Below are positions 34,346 to 42,500 of a stretch of 64,000 nt of DNA, one piece after another; the stretch's first letter is position 1; the number at the start of each line of letters is the position of its first letter. The stretch is taken from NCBI GenBank assembly GCA_905221605.1, contig CAJNDS010001090.1:234501-298500 (forward strand), in the 5' to 3' direction. Position numbers and translations under genes: made by a program. This DNA comes from Symbiodinium natans. Lineage: Eukaryota > Sar > Dinophyceae > Suessiales > Symbiodiniaceae. A model generated the notes under the pieces. The model saw only the letters and a list, made by a program, of their open reading frames with translations. It was not told the DNA's origin and did no database searches.

Positions 34346-37300
34346 ACCCAATACTGTAATACGGGGGGGGGGGGGGGGGGGTTGATGTTTAGGGGGAGGG
34401 ATTTTTACAACGGTGTATGGTTTTGAGGGCTTAGGGTTTGTAGGGTTTCAGGTTTGGGAAGTTGTGTTGGGTGTTTAGGATGTAGGGCTGTAGGACCTAG
34501 GATCCCAAACCCCCAAAACATCCTAAACTCGCCCTAAACCCTAAACCCTAAACCCTAAACCCTAAACCCTTAACCCTAAACCCTAAACCACAAATTTATG
34601 GCAGCCCGGAGTCGGGGAGGTCCGGAGGTAGGGCGGCGTGGAGGATCTCCAGCACCTCCCCGGCACCTCAGCAGTTTAGGGTTTAGGGTTTAGGGTTTAG
34701 GGTTTAGGGTTTAGGGTTTAGGGCTTGAGGTTTGGGGCTTAGGTTTTGGGGTTTAGGGTTTGGGGAGGTTTGGGGCTTGGGGTTTGGGGTTTGGGGTTTA
34801 GGGATTGAGGTTTGGGGCTTAGGGTTTGGGTTTCGGATTTGGGGTTTAAGGGTTGGGGTTTAGGATTTAGGGTTTCGGGTTTAGGGTCTGGAGTTAAGGG
34901 TTTAGGGCTTGGGGTTTGGAGTTTGGGGTCTGGGGTTTATGGTTTGGGGTTTAGGGTTTGGGGTTTGGGGGTGTAGGGTTTAGGGTTTGCGTTGAGGGTT
35001 TAGGGTTTGGGGTTTGGGGTTTAGGGCTTAGGGTTTGCGGTTTAGGGTTTAGGGCGGAGGGCTCAGGGCTATGTTTGGTTCGTGTTCGCTTCTTTGTAGA
35101 ACCCTAACCCCTAAAATCCCTCTGAGCTCGATAAACCCTAAATCTAGAGCAGCCGAACTGATGCCCCCTAAACCCTAAACCCTAAACCCTACACCCTACA
35201 CCCTGAACCCTGAACCCTACACCCTAACCTCCCCACCCCAAACAAAAACAAGGTCGGCCAAGCCACGACCCTCGGCGGCCTCCGCGCCAACCTCCAAAGC
35301 TCTCAGGGCCGCAGTGGCCGCCCTCAGGGCGGCTCGGCCGCCTGGAGGGGGAGGGGGGGGGGGGGGGGGGGTAGGGTTTAGGGTTTAGGGTTTAGGGTTT
35401 AGGGTTTAGGGTTTAGGGTTTAGGGTTTCGGGTTTAGGGTTTAGGGTTTGGGGTTTAGGGTTTAGGGTTTAGGGTTTAGGGATTAGGGTTTAAGGTTTAG
35501 GGTTTAGGGTTTAGGGTTTAGGGTTCAGGGTTCAGGGTTCCTTGCAGGGTTTCTGGGATGTTGCCGGAAACCTAGGGTCTCTAGGTTCGGAGTGCAAAAA
35601 CTATCTAATTTTGCTTGTATTTCCTCACTTCCCCAAAATACAAGGGGTGAAAAAAGACTGTTCAACTTTGTTCCTCCTACTATATTTCAACCCTTGGCGA
35701 AGCAAGATACTATCTAGCCATCAAACTCGTTTCAGAACCACTATAAATACCTAAACATTCTACCCCAAACCCTGAACCCCAAACCCTAAACTCTGAACCC
35801 TGAACCCTGAAACCTAAACCCTAAACCCTAAACCCTAAACCCTAAACCCTGAACCCTATGTATCAAACTCGCTTCAGAATCTCCAGGGTCCTTGGAGCTC
35901 CAGCTTCAGCTCTTCGCCACGCGCTTGGACATGGGGCCACTCCGCCGCCTGGGCCCCAGCTGCACCTGCTGCTCAGGCTTTAGGGTTTAGGGTTTGGGGT
36001 TTAGGGTTTGGGGTTTAGGGTTTGGGGTGTAGGGTTTGGGGTTTAGGGTTTCGGGTTTCGGGTTTAGGCGGTTTAGGGTTTAGGGTTTGGGATTCTGGGT
36101 CTTGGGCCTTGGGTTCAGAGTTCAGGGTCCAACGAACATGCCGGTATCTAGGGCTTCTAGGGTCTTAGGGCTTCAGGCTTCAGGGTGCAAAGGTTTTGGG
36201 TGTTGGGGTCCAGGGTGTAAGGGTCAGGGTTCAGAAGGTTGGTCCATCGATCAGGGATTTGGAGGGTTTCAGAGTTGAGGAATGAAAGTTTTGGGGTCAG
36301 AGGTTGATCCTATAGCCCTACAGACCCTGAACCCTAAACCCTAAACCCTAAACCCTAAACCCTAAACCCTAAACCCTAAACCCTAAACCCTAAACCCTAC
36401 ACCTATAGCTCCGCAAGGTACGTGCTATAAGCACACTTGCAACCCACACCCGGCCCGAAAGTGCCTGGCAGCGGAGGGTCCGTAAGGTTGGCACAGAGAG
36501 CTTCGAACGCCAGGCTCTTCAACGCGCGTGACCTCGCTGGTGGATGCGCCCATGCTACCCCGAAAGGACTCACGAGTTTAGAGTGGGAACTTCCGCATGA
36601 AACCCTAAACCCTAAACCCTAAACCCTAAAACCCTAAACCCTAAACCCTAAACGCCTGGATAAGAAGTGCATGTTGGAACTTAGTGGAATACTGGGTCCA
36701 CAGCACTTGCATGATGAGAAGGTTGAACAGACCATTCAACATACAACATGACTGAAGATTTTTGGCTCGGACTCTGCGGACACATTGGCATGTGAACCCT
36801 GATGAATACCCTGAGGCCCTAGTTACCTACCGGGCTGGGCGAAATTTTGCAATGCCAGATTGTTTGTTGGTGGCTGGCGCAACCCTAAACCGGGTTTACG
36901 GTTTAGGGCGGAACAGTGCTAATCGCGTCTGCCAACTTCTGCAATCTATAAATCAGCTTTTGCCACAGAACCAAACGGGTCGAATACAGCAGCCTATTTA
37001 AGAAATAGGCTTAAGGATTCAAGGTTCCAGGTCCAAATCCTCTTTCTGGGCACATGCAGGCGTCATTCTGCTATTGGCTCTTGGCCAAAGGACCAGGCTT
37101 AGGGATCCTTGCGGGTTAAAAGGGCTGTGCCTGAAAAGTACTTCCGCTTTTGCTCCAAGCCCTCAAACCCCTAAACCCAAATCCCAAACTCCCACACCCG
37201 CCCTTGGGGTCCGGGTTGAGGGTTGAGGGGTTTATCCCTGAACCCTAAACCCTAAACCCTCAATTTTTACAGCGTTTAGGGAACCCCCCCCCAGCCCGGC

Positions 37301-38246
37301 CTCAGGCACTCCAAGGCATCCCGCTGCGTGCCCACGAGCTCCCGGCAGCTTCGCTGCAGGGAAATCACCTGCTCCCGCCTGGCGGCGCTTTTCGGGTTTA
37401 GGGTTTATGGGGTTTATAGGGTTTATAGGGTTTATAGGGTTTAGGGTTTAGGGTTTAGGGTTTAGGGTTTAGGGGTTTCGGGGATTTCGGGCCCTAAACC
37501 AAGCCCCAAACCCCAAACCTGAAACCCTGAAGAGGCCTAAACCCTGTAAACCCTGAGCCCCAAGGCCTAAACCCTAAGGTTTATACCTGAAACCCGAAAC
37601 CTAAGGCGCAACCCAAAACCCGAAGTCCTAAACCCGAAACCCTGCTAGGGTTAGGAAACATATATATATATATAATTATTTATTTATTTATTGATTTATT
37701 TATTTGTTTTTCTTATTTGTTTTTATATTTATAGTTATATTTATATTTATATTTACATTTATATTTATATTTATTGTATATTTATACTTTTCTTTATATA
37801 TATATATATATATATTTATTTATTTATTTTATTTATTTATTTACATACATATGTATTTTCGTTTTAAGGTAAGACCGTAGTAGAAATAAAACGTCTGAGG
37901 GTTTCATAGGCGGCGCGTTGCTGAAGGGTCTAGGTGCTCAGGGAAGCCCCGACATCCAGAACTCTCTACCCGCCAGTGGCATTAACAAGGTTGAACTTAA
38001 TGAGCACATCGTAGTCTACCTGAACTCGCGGCTTAGGGTTTAGGGTTTAGGGTTTAGGGTTAAGGGTTTAGGGTTTAGGGCTAAACCCTAAACCCTAAAG
38101 CCCTAGGGGTTTCGGGTTTAGGGTTTAGGGATTAGGGCTTAGGGTGTCCGCAAGAAGGTGTCGGACATTGGGTCGCGCCTCTGCATCCTGCGCGCGGTGG
38201 CCTCAGCCACCTCGCAGCGCAGCGCGCCGAGGCGGCCGCTGGCGGC
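21452..38246 (-). CDS. Exon-rich alpha-helical protein gene (span)
   Basis: About 27 small exons on one strand, mostly 39-92 nt, all Ala/Glu/Arg/Gln/Leu-rich without prolines in most, so a long coiled coil or helical rod is likely. In most introns TTTAGGG lies at the 5' end and CCCTAAA at the 3' end in the sense direction. Donors are a mix of GT and GC; acceptors are AG|G. It begins about 1.2 kb downstream of the ZNG1 stop, as expected of a tandem gene array. Neither start nor stop codon is identified, and missed exons are likely. Family and function are not recognised. It could also be two genes. Confidence 0.5.
21489..21565. repeat. TTTAGGG array
   Basis: About 10 perfect units. Confidence 0.95.
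22217..22276 (-). CDS. Helical exon
   Basis: Exactly 20 codons, VLKVHAELEAETCRLLRRGK, between TTCAG|GTTCTG and GGAAAG|GCCCCA (GC donor). Heptad-like Leu spacing. Confidence 0.6.
22711..22786 (-). CDS. Helical exon
   Basis: RAFQLGAQSLSAELGPA then LDEAAEPK; acceptor TCCCAG|GCGCGC, GT donor CCGAAG|GTTAGG. Confidence 0.6.
23013..23095. mobile_element. Family D short element (copy D4)
   Basis: CTAGACCTAAGGGTAACC start and CCTCTGGGTCCTGG end; shortened core. Confidence 0.5.
23168..23206 (-). CDS. Helical exon
   Basis: ELEAKICGEEEQRQ after ACCAGCAG|GAGCTT; the donor is ambiguous (GC within GCCAGCCTC). Confidence 0.5.
23524..23562 (-). CDS. Short exon
   Basis: Exactly 13 codons, ARTTIAAIDIICK, between GAGAAG|GCACGA and TGCAAG|GCCCCG (GC donor). 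The preceding intron contains a family C element ending 12 bp before the acceptor. Confidence 0.5.
23575..23680. mobile_element. Family C short TIR element (copy C4)
   Basis: CCTACTATTTGCTTAAGAACC and CCTTAAGCAACTAGTAG termini. It makes up most of the short intron between the exons on either side; both exon junctions share GGCAC. Confidence 0.65.
23720..23745 (-). CDS. Very short candidate exon
   Basis: ELETLEAR ending at AGG|GCACTT; joins in phase to ARTTIAAID in the next exon. Confidence 0.4.
23806..23905. mobile_element. Family I hairpin element (copy I1)
   Basis: About 45-bp inverted arms: CCCAGAGACTCCCAAAACGC and GGTTTTGGAGTCTCTGGG, with AAGGAATATACCTTA inside. Flanked by AA on both sides. 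Diverged from I2 and I3. Confidence 0.75.
23960..24070. mobile_element. Family C remnant (copy C5)
   Basis: The right end GGGTTCTTAAGAATACGTAGTAG resembles the family C terminus; poly-T and poly-G runs lie before it. Confidence 0.35.
24089..24128 (-). CDS. Helical exon
   Basis: LQEQLRNNAERTQ; acceptor GCCCAG|GCTGCA, GC donor ACCCAG|GCACAG. Confidence 0.55.
24277..24345. repeat. CCCTAAG array
   Basis: About nine consecutive CCCTAAG units, a homogenised telomere-repeat variant, ending in CCCTACACCC. Confidence 0.95.
24381..24448 (-). CDS. Helical exon
   Basis: DVEQAATDTKERRAAELR then RAEM; acceptor CATCAG|GACGTC, GT donor ATGGA|GTGCCC. Confidence 0.6.
24458..24528. repeat. TTTAGGG array
   Basis: About 10 units directly after the exon on the plus strand. 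Confidence 0.95.
24750..24866. mobile_element. Family A TIR element (copy A4), no insert
   Basis: CTCAGTAGCCCAGTAACCAT and CACTGGGCTACCCAG termini, flanked by GGGT (24746-24749 and 24867-24870). The internal G-run (TTTTTGGGGGG) is present without a telomeric array, giving the empty-site comparison for A1, A2 and A5. Confidence 0.8.
25069..25119 (-). CDS. Helical exon
   Basis: 17 codons, ARGACEKAAEGHRDRLW; acceptor TCCAAG|GCGCGC, donor CTGTGG|GCCGGG (GC). Confidence 0.55.
25434..25590. repeat. TTTAGGG array with GGTTAGGG block
   Basis: TTTAGGG units with a run of GTTAGGGG and GTGTAGG variants (25530-25570). Confidence 0.9.
25597..25647 (-). CDS. Helical exon
   Basis: Exactly 17 codons, VLDSLAAARKDIQAIKE; acceptor AGCAAG|GTGTTG, GT donor AAAGAG|GTGCAG. 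Both junctions share AGGTG. Confidence 0.6.
26218..26283 (-). CDS. Helical exon
   Basis: Exactly 22 codons, AQARDASETWADQEK then AQEELEQ; acceptor AGGAG|GCGCAG, GT donor GAGCAG|GTGGGC. Confidence 0.6.
26289..26370. repeat. TTTAGGG array
   Basis: About 10 units, then GTTTATAGG variants. Confidence 0.95.
26632..26690 (-). CDS. Helical exon
   Basis: PKRRMLEDLKGRRQDLDT; acceptor GCAGAG|CCCAAA, GC donor ACCTG|GCCTC. Confidence 0.55.
27016..27243. repeat. CCCTAAA array then TTTAGGG array
   Basis: 27016-27092 CCCTAAA and 27168-27243 TTTAGGG around a 75-bp unique spacer (GGTGGCCTCAGGACCTTGGC onward), the arrangement seen around exons; the spacer may hold a missed exon. Confidence 0.9.
27281..27336 (-). 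CDS. Helical exon
   Basis: AIVGQACAERVRTREAQLK; acceptor CCGAAG|CCATCG, GC donor CTGAAG|GCGCCG. Confidence 0.55.
27475..27545. repeat. ATACAT microsatellite
   Basis: Imperfect ATACATATAC units. Confidence 0.85.
28310..28361 (-). CDS. Helical exon
   Basis: TKALSELLPCEIASLEE; acceptor TGCAAG|GACGAA, GC donor GAGGAG|GCCTCG. Confidence 0.6.
28416..28520. mobile_element. Family D short element (copy D5)
   Basis: CTAGACCCGTGAGTAACC and CTACTCCCGGTCCTAG give the clearest inverted termini of the family. The core has TTTTGGTTTTAAGGGGATTG. Confidence 0.65.
28914..29126. repeat. Longest perfect CCCTAAA array
   Basis: About 30 uninterrupted CCCTAAA units, ending directly next to an exon island. The perfection implies recent origin or recent expansion. 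Confidence 0.98.
29136..29195 (-). CDS. Helical exon
   Basis: HADQEAKESLKRSVAEAST; acceptor CCGAAG|CACGCA; donor within GAGAAGCTCGG (GC possible). Confidence 0.55.
29349..29440. mobile_element. Family B element, degraded (copy B6)
   Basis: TTGTTCTCCCTTACACTAAC and ACTATTAAGGACTGCTTACA are diverged family B termini. Confidence 0.45.
29545..29590 (-). other. Weak coding island
   Basis: The minus strand reads PGTEDETTPEEFA; helical neighbours lie on both sides, but no acceptor can be chosen. Confidence 0.25.
29898..29951 (-). CDS. Helical exon
   Basis: Exactly 18 codons, ALQAQNSAAAAAIEGATE; acceptor CCAAAG|GCACTC, canonical GT donor ACGGAG|GTGAGA. Confidence 0.65.
30600..30822. repeat. CCCCAAG, CCCCAAA and CCCTAAA arrays
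   Basis: Blocks of CCCCAAG (30626-30655) and CCCCAAA, then CCCTAAA alternating with CCCCAAA: again homogenised variant blocks. Confidence 0.9.
30848..30889 (-). CDS. Helical exon
   Basis: AKKKEAETALQLRE; acceptor TCCGAG|GCAAAG, GT donor CGGGAG|GTGGGA. Confidence 0.6.
31104..31215. mobile_element. Family A element with telomeric insert (copy A5)
   Basis: CTTGGTAGCCCAGCAACCAC start. TTTTGGGGGGG runs straight into TTTAGGGTTTAGGG at the same internal site as in A1 and A2; GGAACCTAGAACCAAAAAAG follows. The right terminus is lost. Confidence 0.65.
31675..31730 (-). CDS. Helical exon
   Basis: VLQAELHLSDLCRRFDEA; acceptor CCTCAG|GTTCTA, GT donor GCCAG|GTCAGC. Confidence 0.65.
31760..32330. other. 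Intron region
   Basis: TA microsatellite (31803-31820), facing short TTTAGGG and CCCTAAA arrays (31965-32150) and a TTTGAGGG block (32230-32290). Confidence 0.5.
32339..32393 (-). CDS. Exon of the helical gene
   Basis: LYTLGRDMCDADIASSEQ; acceptor GCGCAG|GCTCTA, GT donor GAGCAG|GTGTTA. Confidence 0.6.
32604..32659 (-). CDS. Helical exon
   Basis: ALQGRSATAAAQVADLSA; acceptor AGCAAG|GCGCTG, GC donor GCCAG|GCCCC. Confidence 0.6.
32850..32926 (-). CDS. Candidate exon with internal hairpin
   Basis: VAASSFAAPLQAQRRPRPE, then LSAAGAA; acceptor GTTCAG|GTGGCG. Contains a 12-bp perfect stem (32883-32894 with 32901-32912, CTTCGCTGCGCC) around a 6-nt loop. Pro-rich, so weaker than its neighbours; the plus strand is open too. 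Confidence 0.4.
33626..33692 (-). CDS. Helical exon
   Basis: ISAVEAEVTACLQAARAAK then ERE; acceptor CCTGAG|GATCTC, GC donor GGGAG|GCAGCC. Confidence 0.6.
34187..34243 (-). CDS. Helical exon
   Basis: DSVQGLKVHLQAAQKEST; acceptor GCCGAG|GATTCC; donor unclear. Confidence 0.55.
34306..34382. repeat. Facing poly-C and poly-G tracts
   Basis: A run of more than 30 C, a 20-nt spacer, then a run of about 17 G: a potential long G:C hairpin. Confidence 0.9.
34602..34655 (-). CDS. Exon of the helical gene
   Basis: VLEILHAALPPDLPDSG; acceptor GGGGAG|GTGCTG; donor unclear. Confidence 0.5.
34677..35060. repeat. Degenerate TTTAGGG/TTTGGGG array
   Basis: Starts with perfect TTTAGGG, then grades into TTTGGGG, CTTAGGG and GATTGAGG variants over nearly 400 bp. 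Confidence 0.9.
35250..35341 (-). CDS. Helical, Ala-rich exon
   Basis: GRAALRAATAALRALEVG, then AEAAEGRGLADL; acceptor CTCCAG|GCGGCC, GT donor GACCTT|GTTTTT. Strong Ala/Leu/Arg helix. Confidence 0.55.
35357..35550. repeat. Poly-G tract then TTTAGGG array
   Basis: A G-run passes straight into TTTAGGG units, the same G-run to array junction as inside the family A elements. Confidence 0.95.
35891..35965 (-). CDS. Helical exon
   Basis: GAQAAEWPHVQARGEELK, then LELQ; acceptor AGCAG|GTGCAG; donor CTCCAAG|GACCCT would be GA. Confidence 0.55.
36400..37230. other. Unique stretch, possible relics
   Basis: Two open frames lie here (about 36437-36600 on either strand and 36762-37000 on plus), with a CCCTAAA array (36600-36651) between. 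Neither has exon-like boundaries or a recognisable family. Confidence 0.3.
37301..37378 (-). CDS. Helical exon
   Basis: REQVISLQRSCRELVGTQ then RDALECL; acceptor CGCCAG|GCGGGA, GC donor CTGAG|GCCGGG. Confidence 0.6.
37655..37860. repeat. AT-rich TATTTATTTA microsatellite
   Basis: About 200 bp of TATTTA, TTATATT and TA units, the most AT-rich stretch in the window. Confidence 0.9.
38152..38246 (-). CDS. Helical exon, first seen of this gene
   Basis: AASGRLGALRCEVAEATA then RRMQRRDPMSDTFL; acceptor GTCAGAG|GCCGCC; the donor near TTGCG|GACACC would be GA. No start codon assigned. Confidence 0.55.
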
Positions 38247-38283
38247 CTCTGACCAGAGGACGAACCCCGAAGCAAGATGAAAT

Positions 38284-38380
38284 AGGGTTTAGGGTTCATA
38301 GGGTTCATAGGGTTCATAGGGTTCATAGGGTTTATAGGATTTATAGGGTTTATAGGGTTTATTGGGCTTATAGGGTTTAT
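38284..38380. repeat. GGGTTCATA / GGGTTTATA 9-mer array
   Basis: Tandem 9-bp units derived from a telomere-like GGGTTTA plus TA. A similar array lies at 50.24 kb. Confidence 0.9.
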
Positions 38381-38510
38381 CGGGATTATTGCCCTAAAAC
38401 CCTAAATCCTTAAGCACTGTTTTAAGGGTCTCAGAGAGACCCTTCGGAAAGGTTGAGGGATGTCCTTCGAGGCTCCGATGCGGCCAAGGAGAGCAAGCAA
38501 CAAGCTGCAT

Positions 38511-38680
38511 AATCCCCTCCCCCTAATATTTTAAAACCCCCCCCTACCCCCTAGTTTTAAATGCCCCCCATTATAGTTATATTTTATTAAATACCCCCCC
38601 ATTATAGCTATATTATAGTATATTGGGTGGTTTTTAATTTTTAGGGGGTAGGGGGGGTTTAATTTTAGGGGGAGGGGAAT
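38511..38680. mobile_element. Family G long-TIR element
   Basis: About 50-bp inverted arms: AATCCCCTCCCCCTAATATT and AATTTTAGGGGGAGGGGAAT, with CCCCCCCTACCCCCTA and TAGGGGGTAGGGGGGG next inwards and an AT-rich centre. One copy, between the ZNG1 stop and the next gene. Confidence 0.7.
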
Positions 38681-39135
38681 AGCCCTAAACATGAGAATCG
38701 GGGTACCACGGGTCGCCCTGAACCGTAAACTCGAAGTCCTACACCTTACACCGCTTTAGACAAAGAGTGGGGGGGGGGGGGGGGGCGGAACGGCTCAAAT
38801 TGTAGGTAGAGAAAGTTTTTTTCTTGAGACTGGGTTTAGGGTTTAGGGCTTTGGGCGTCAACCAAGCCCTAGAAACCTAAATGAAGGTAGGGGTTCAGGG
38901 TTTAGGGTTCAGGGTTCAGGGGTTTAGGGTGAGGGTTGAAGGGTTGATCGGCTTAGAGTTTAGGGATTGAGGTTTAAGGGTTTAGAAGTTTAGGGTTCAG
39001 GGACTTGGGGTTCAGGGCTCAGCAACTCGTCCAAATCCCAAAGTCTCGAACCTCAGTGTGCTCCAGTGAGAGGAAGGTCACTAAAAATCTACAGGTGTCA
39101 TCACTGGACCCCGGAAGATTCACAGTTCAAAGGGT

Positions 39136-39250
39136 CTTAGTAGCCCAGTAACCATACCACGATAAAGGGCACCCTTTGTTTGGTTGGTTACTTTATAAGG
39201 GATCCAGAACCAAAAAAAAAACGGGAAAAGGGGAACACTGGGCTACCAAG
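39136..39250. mobile_element. Family A TIR element (copy A6)
   Basis: CTTAGTAGCCCAGTAACCAT and CACTGGGCTACCAAG termini; flanks GGGT/GGGG agree at three of four bases. No telomeric insert. Confidence 0.75.
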
Positions 39251-39438
39251 GGGGTTAGGGTCTCGAGTTCAGGGTTCCGGATCTAGGCTTAGGGCGTTGC
39301 TCGATGCATTTTTTCCCGGCGCATGTGGAGCGGAGTTGGCTCGTGCCAAGGTACCTAAACCCTAAACCCTAAACCCTGAACCCCAAACCCTAAACCCTAA
39401 ACCCTAAACCCTAAACCCTAAACCCTAAACCCTAAACC

Positions 39439-39549
39439 CTAGGGTTTGGAACCGCCTTTGCGATCCTCTGGATCATCCAGCACTCCTGCCTGGCAGAATG
39501 TGAACAATCTCATCCACTTGTCTCTTTCCAGGTTGCGCCCAATGAAGAC
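39439..39549 (-). CDS. ZNG1: ZNG1 last exon with stop
   Basis: VFIGRNLERDKWMRLFTF, the conserved end of the CobW C-terminal domain, then CQAGVLDDPEDRKGGSKP and a TAG stop. The stop and the two codons before it lie in AAACCCTAG, the edge of the CCCTAAA array, so the array supplies the terminator codon. Acceptor GCCGAG|GTCTTC. Confidence 0.85.
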   Translation of the reverse strand, partial: VFIGRNLERDKWMRLFTFCQAGVLDDPEDRKGGSKP

Positions 39550-42500
39550 CTCGGCGGCCCCCGTAAAGGTTTAGAGTTTAGGGTTTAGGGCTTGGGGTTT
39601 AGGGTTTAGGGCCTTAAACCTTCCGAACAATCTTCTAAGAAAAGCCCTCTTAAGCCATAGAAGCGGGAACATACACACCAACATCTTACCAACTCAGATC
39701 CGCTGAAGGGGACAGCAAAATGATATCCCAAGGACCTGCCTAGAGACCAGCTGAGAGAGTGGCTCCTTCCCGTCCGGCCAGTCGCCCCGGGGCTCAAACT
39801 CACACATGTCATGCACGCCTTGCAGCACGGCTTGCTTGAGCTCTCCAGACGTCTCCTTTCGAACGTTTTATAAAGCACAGGCACCATCCCATCCCTCCAA
39901 AAAAAGCATAATCATGAACATTACAATAGTCGATAATAAGACGACTAATACTAATAGAAAGTAACGGAACATTGCAAGCTAATAATGGGCCCTTACTTTT
40001 CAGATCCTTCTATACCGAGCACACAGCCCATACATACCTTCTTAATGGGGTGCCCATACTCTCTTCCCCAAAAGAAGCCAAGGGGCCCGTATCAGGTCCC
40101 ACGCTTCCAACCGTTGGTTCCAAAATCTTCCGAACAAATTCTTGACTCAGCCGCAAGTAGCTATAAGAATGCTCCCTTATCCTTGTTCTGTAGGGAAAAT
40201 CAAGTATGGGCCCTTATTCTGTACAGTATGTAAGGGTTTTGTAACAAGGGACCCAAATTAAGGGCACCCTAAAAACCCTAAAAACACTAAAACCCTAAAA
40301 ACACTAAAACCCTAAAACCCTAAAACCCAAAAACCCTAAAACCCTAAGCCCTAAACCCTCCTTCACGCACACCACGCCCTTGTAGCGGTAGAGGTCAACG
40401 GCGTGCTCGTTCTTCAGGGCGCTCATGACTTCGACGAAGCGCTGGATCACCAGAGGCGCGCCCTTCAGCGCAATGCCTTCCAGGGACTTTCTGGAGCGCA
40501 GGACAGAAAGAAGGGTAGGGTTTAGGGTTTAGGGTTTATAAGTTTTAGGGTTTAGGGTTTAGGGTTTGGGGTTTAGGGTTTAAGGTTTAGGGTCTTGGGT
40601 TTGGGTTTAAAGGGGCTTAGGGCTTAGGGTTTAGGGCAGGGCTCAGGGCTTAATTGGAGTTTTGGAGGGTTAGAGCTTGAAAAATTCAGGGCTTATTTGA
40701 AGGGCCGTTGGGGTGTAGATAGAGGGCTGCATGATCCTCTAAACCGAAAAACGCCCCTAAAATCACCCTTCTACGGGAGATTTCTCTAATGTTTTTGCAG
40801 ATTCTGATAAAGCAAATAGTAGTGTGTGCCCAAGGCGCTGCAGCTGCCAACACCAGTGTCGTGCCGCGACGCCCGCAGCCTGGGCTCCCCGGAAACTAGG
40901 GTTGCGGTTTTAGGGTTTAGGGTTTAGGGCTTAGGGGTTTAGGGTTTAAAGATTTGGGAAGAGAGTTTAGGGTTTGGGGGTTTTAGGGGCTTAGGGTTCG
41001 AGTCATAGGAATGTTAGGGGGTTTCAGGTGCATTCAGGGGATTTAGGGGCATTTCGGGGTTTTAGGGTGTTGGGGCATTTGGGGCTTTCTAGACTTTGCG
41101 GCTTTCAGGTCTATTAGGGCTTCCAGGGCTTTTAGGGCTTTAGAGCTCTTAGGGCTTTTAGGGCTCGAGGGAGACTAGCAAAACATAACTTATTCTTTTT
41201 TTACAAGCTCATGTTGATTTTCTGGTTGACTTATCAAACGAACGTTAGCAACACACAAAAACTGCCGCCAATTCCAGCGTCTAGCAACAAATGAAAACAA
41301 GGAGCCACCCAAAGCCCGGAAACCGACAAACCCTACAAGCCCTACCCCAACTCTGCAATAAAGCCACTCTATATACTCCTAGACCCTAAACCTACCCCTA
41401 AACCCCAACCCCCAAACCTCAAACCCCAAACCCTGCACCCCAAACCCGAAACAGGCCCCAAACCCAGTAAGGGAATGTATAAAATATCTCGAGGGCCTAC
41501 CTAGGTCCTACACCCTAAACCCTAAACCCTAAGCCCTAAACCCTAAACCCTAAACCCTAGCCCTCAACCCTAAACCCTAAACCCTAAACCCTAGCCCTAA
41601 ACCCTGAACCCTAAACCCTAAACCCTGAGTCCTAAAAATCCCAGGAGCAGGCCGCCCGTCTTCGCTCTTTTGGCGGAGTTCTGGGTGGCCACCGGTTGGC
41701 TCAGCTGCCAGTCTCCTCCCTCCGGGTCCTCCTTGGTGAGGTGCTAAGGGTTGAGGTGCAGGGTTTAGGGTTTAGGGTTTAGGGTTTAGGGTTTAGGGTT
41801 TAGGGTTTAGGGTTTAGGGCTAGGGTTTAGGGTTTAGGGTTTATGGTTTAGGATGATGCCGAGAAAGGGCGGAGGGGCGTGGGGAGCACGTGGTCCATAC
41901 CTGGTTGCGCAGCAAGACTCATCCTAGTGGCCTGCGGCCTGCCCAAAAACCAGGAAACGGTAGAGGTGCAAAATGCCGGGTTACTTTGGGAACCCACCCA
42001 CCGTATACCATTCTAGGAATGATTGAGTCTTGATGGGAGCAGCATAGGGTGAAACCCTAAACCCTAAACCCTAGAACCCCAAGCCCGAAGCCCTAAACCC
42101 TTAACCCTAAACCCTTAACCCCCTAAAATTCCGAACCTAGGGGTTCATTCTCAAATGCCACAAGGCTCCGACATCTTCTGCAGGATGCGGTCCAGGCTGA
42201 AACTTTCAGCAGTGAGGAGCTCATCGAGCGGAAGCTCCCCGGGTTTCTTTGCCTAAACCCTTAAGGGTTTCGGGTTTAGGGCTCAGAGGGGTTTGTGGCC
42301 TTTTGGGCCGTTTTTGGGGCATTTTGGTTTTTAGGGCCGCTAGGGTCTCTGCTCTGGGGCGTCCAGGGCCCTTCAGGCCTTAAGGGCCTTGAGGTTTTAG
42401 GGCATAAGCTAGTTGTAGGTTTGGGGTACATCCTGAACACACCCTTTTAGTGTCGAATGGGGTTGATAAGGTAACCCGACTCACTGGCGCCCCACAAAAA

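Noticed and set aside
36762-37001. Plus-strand 79-codon frame with protein-like composition
   Set aside because: Crosses a facing pair of telomere units in mid-frame and has no family or splice support; listed only as a possible relic region.
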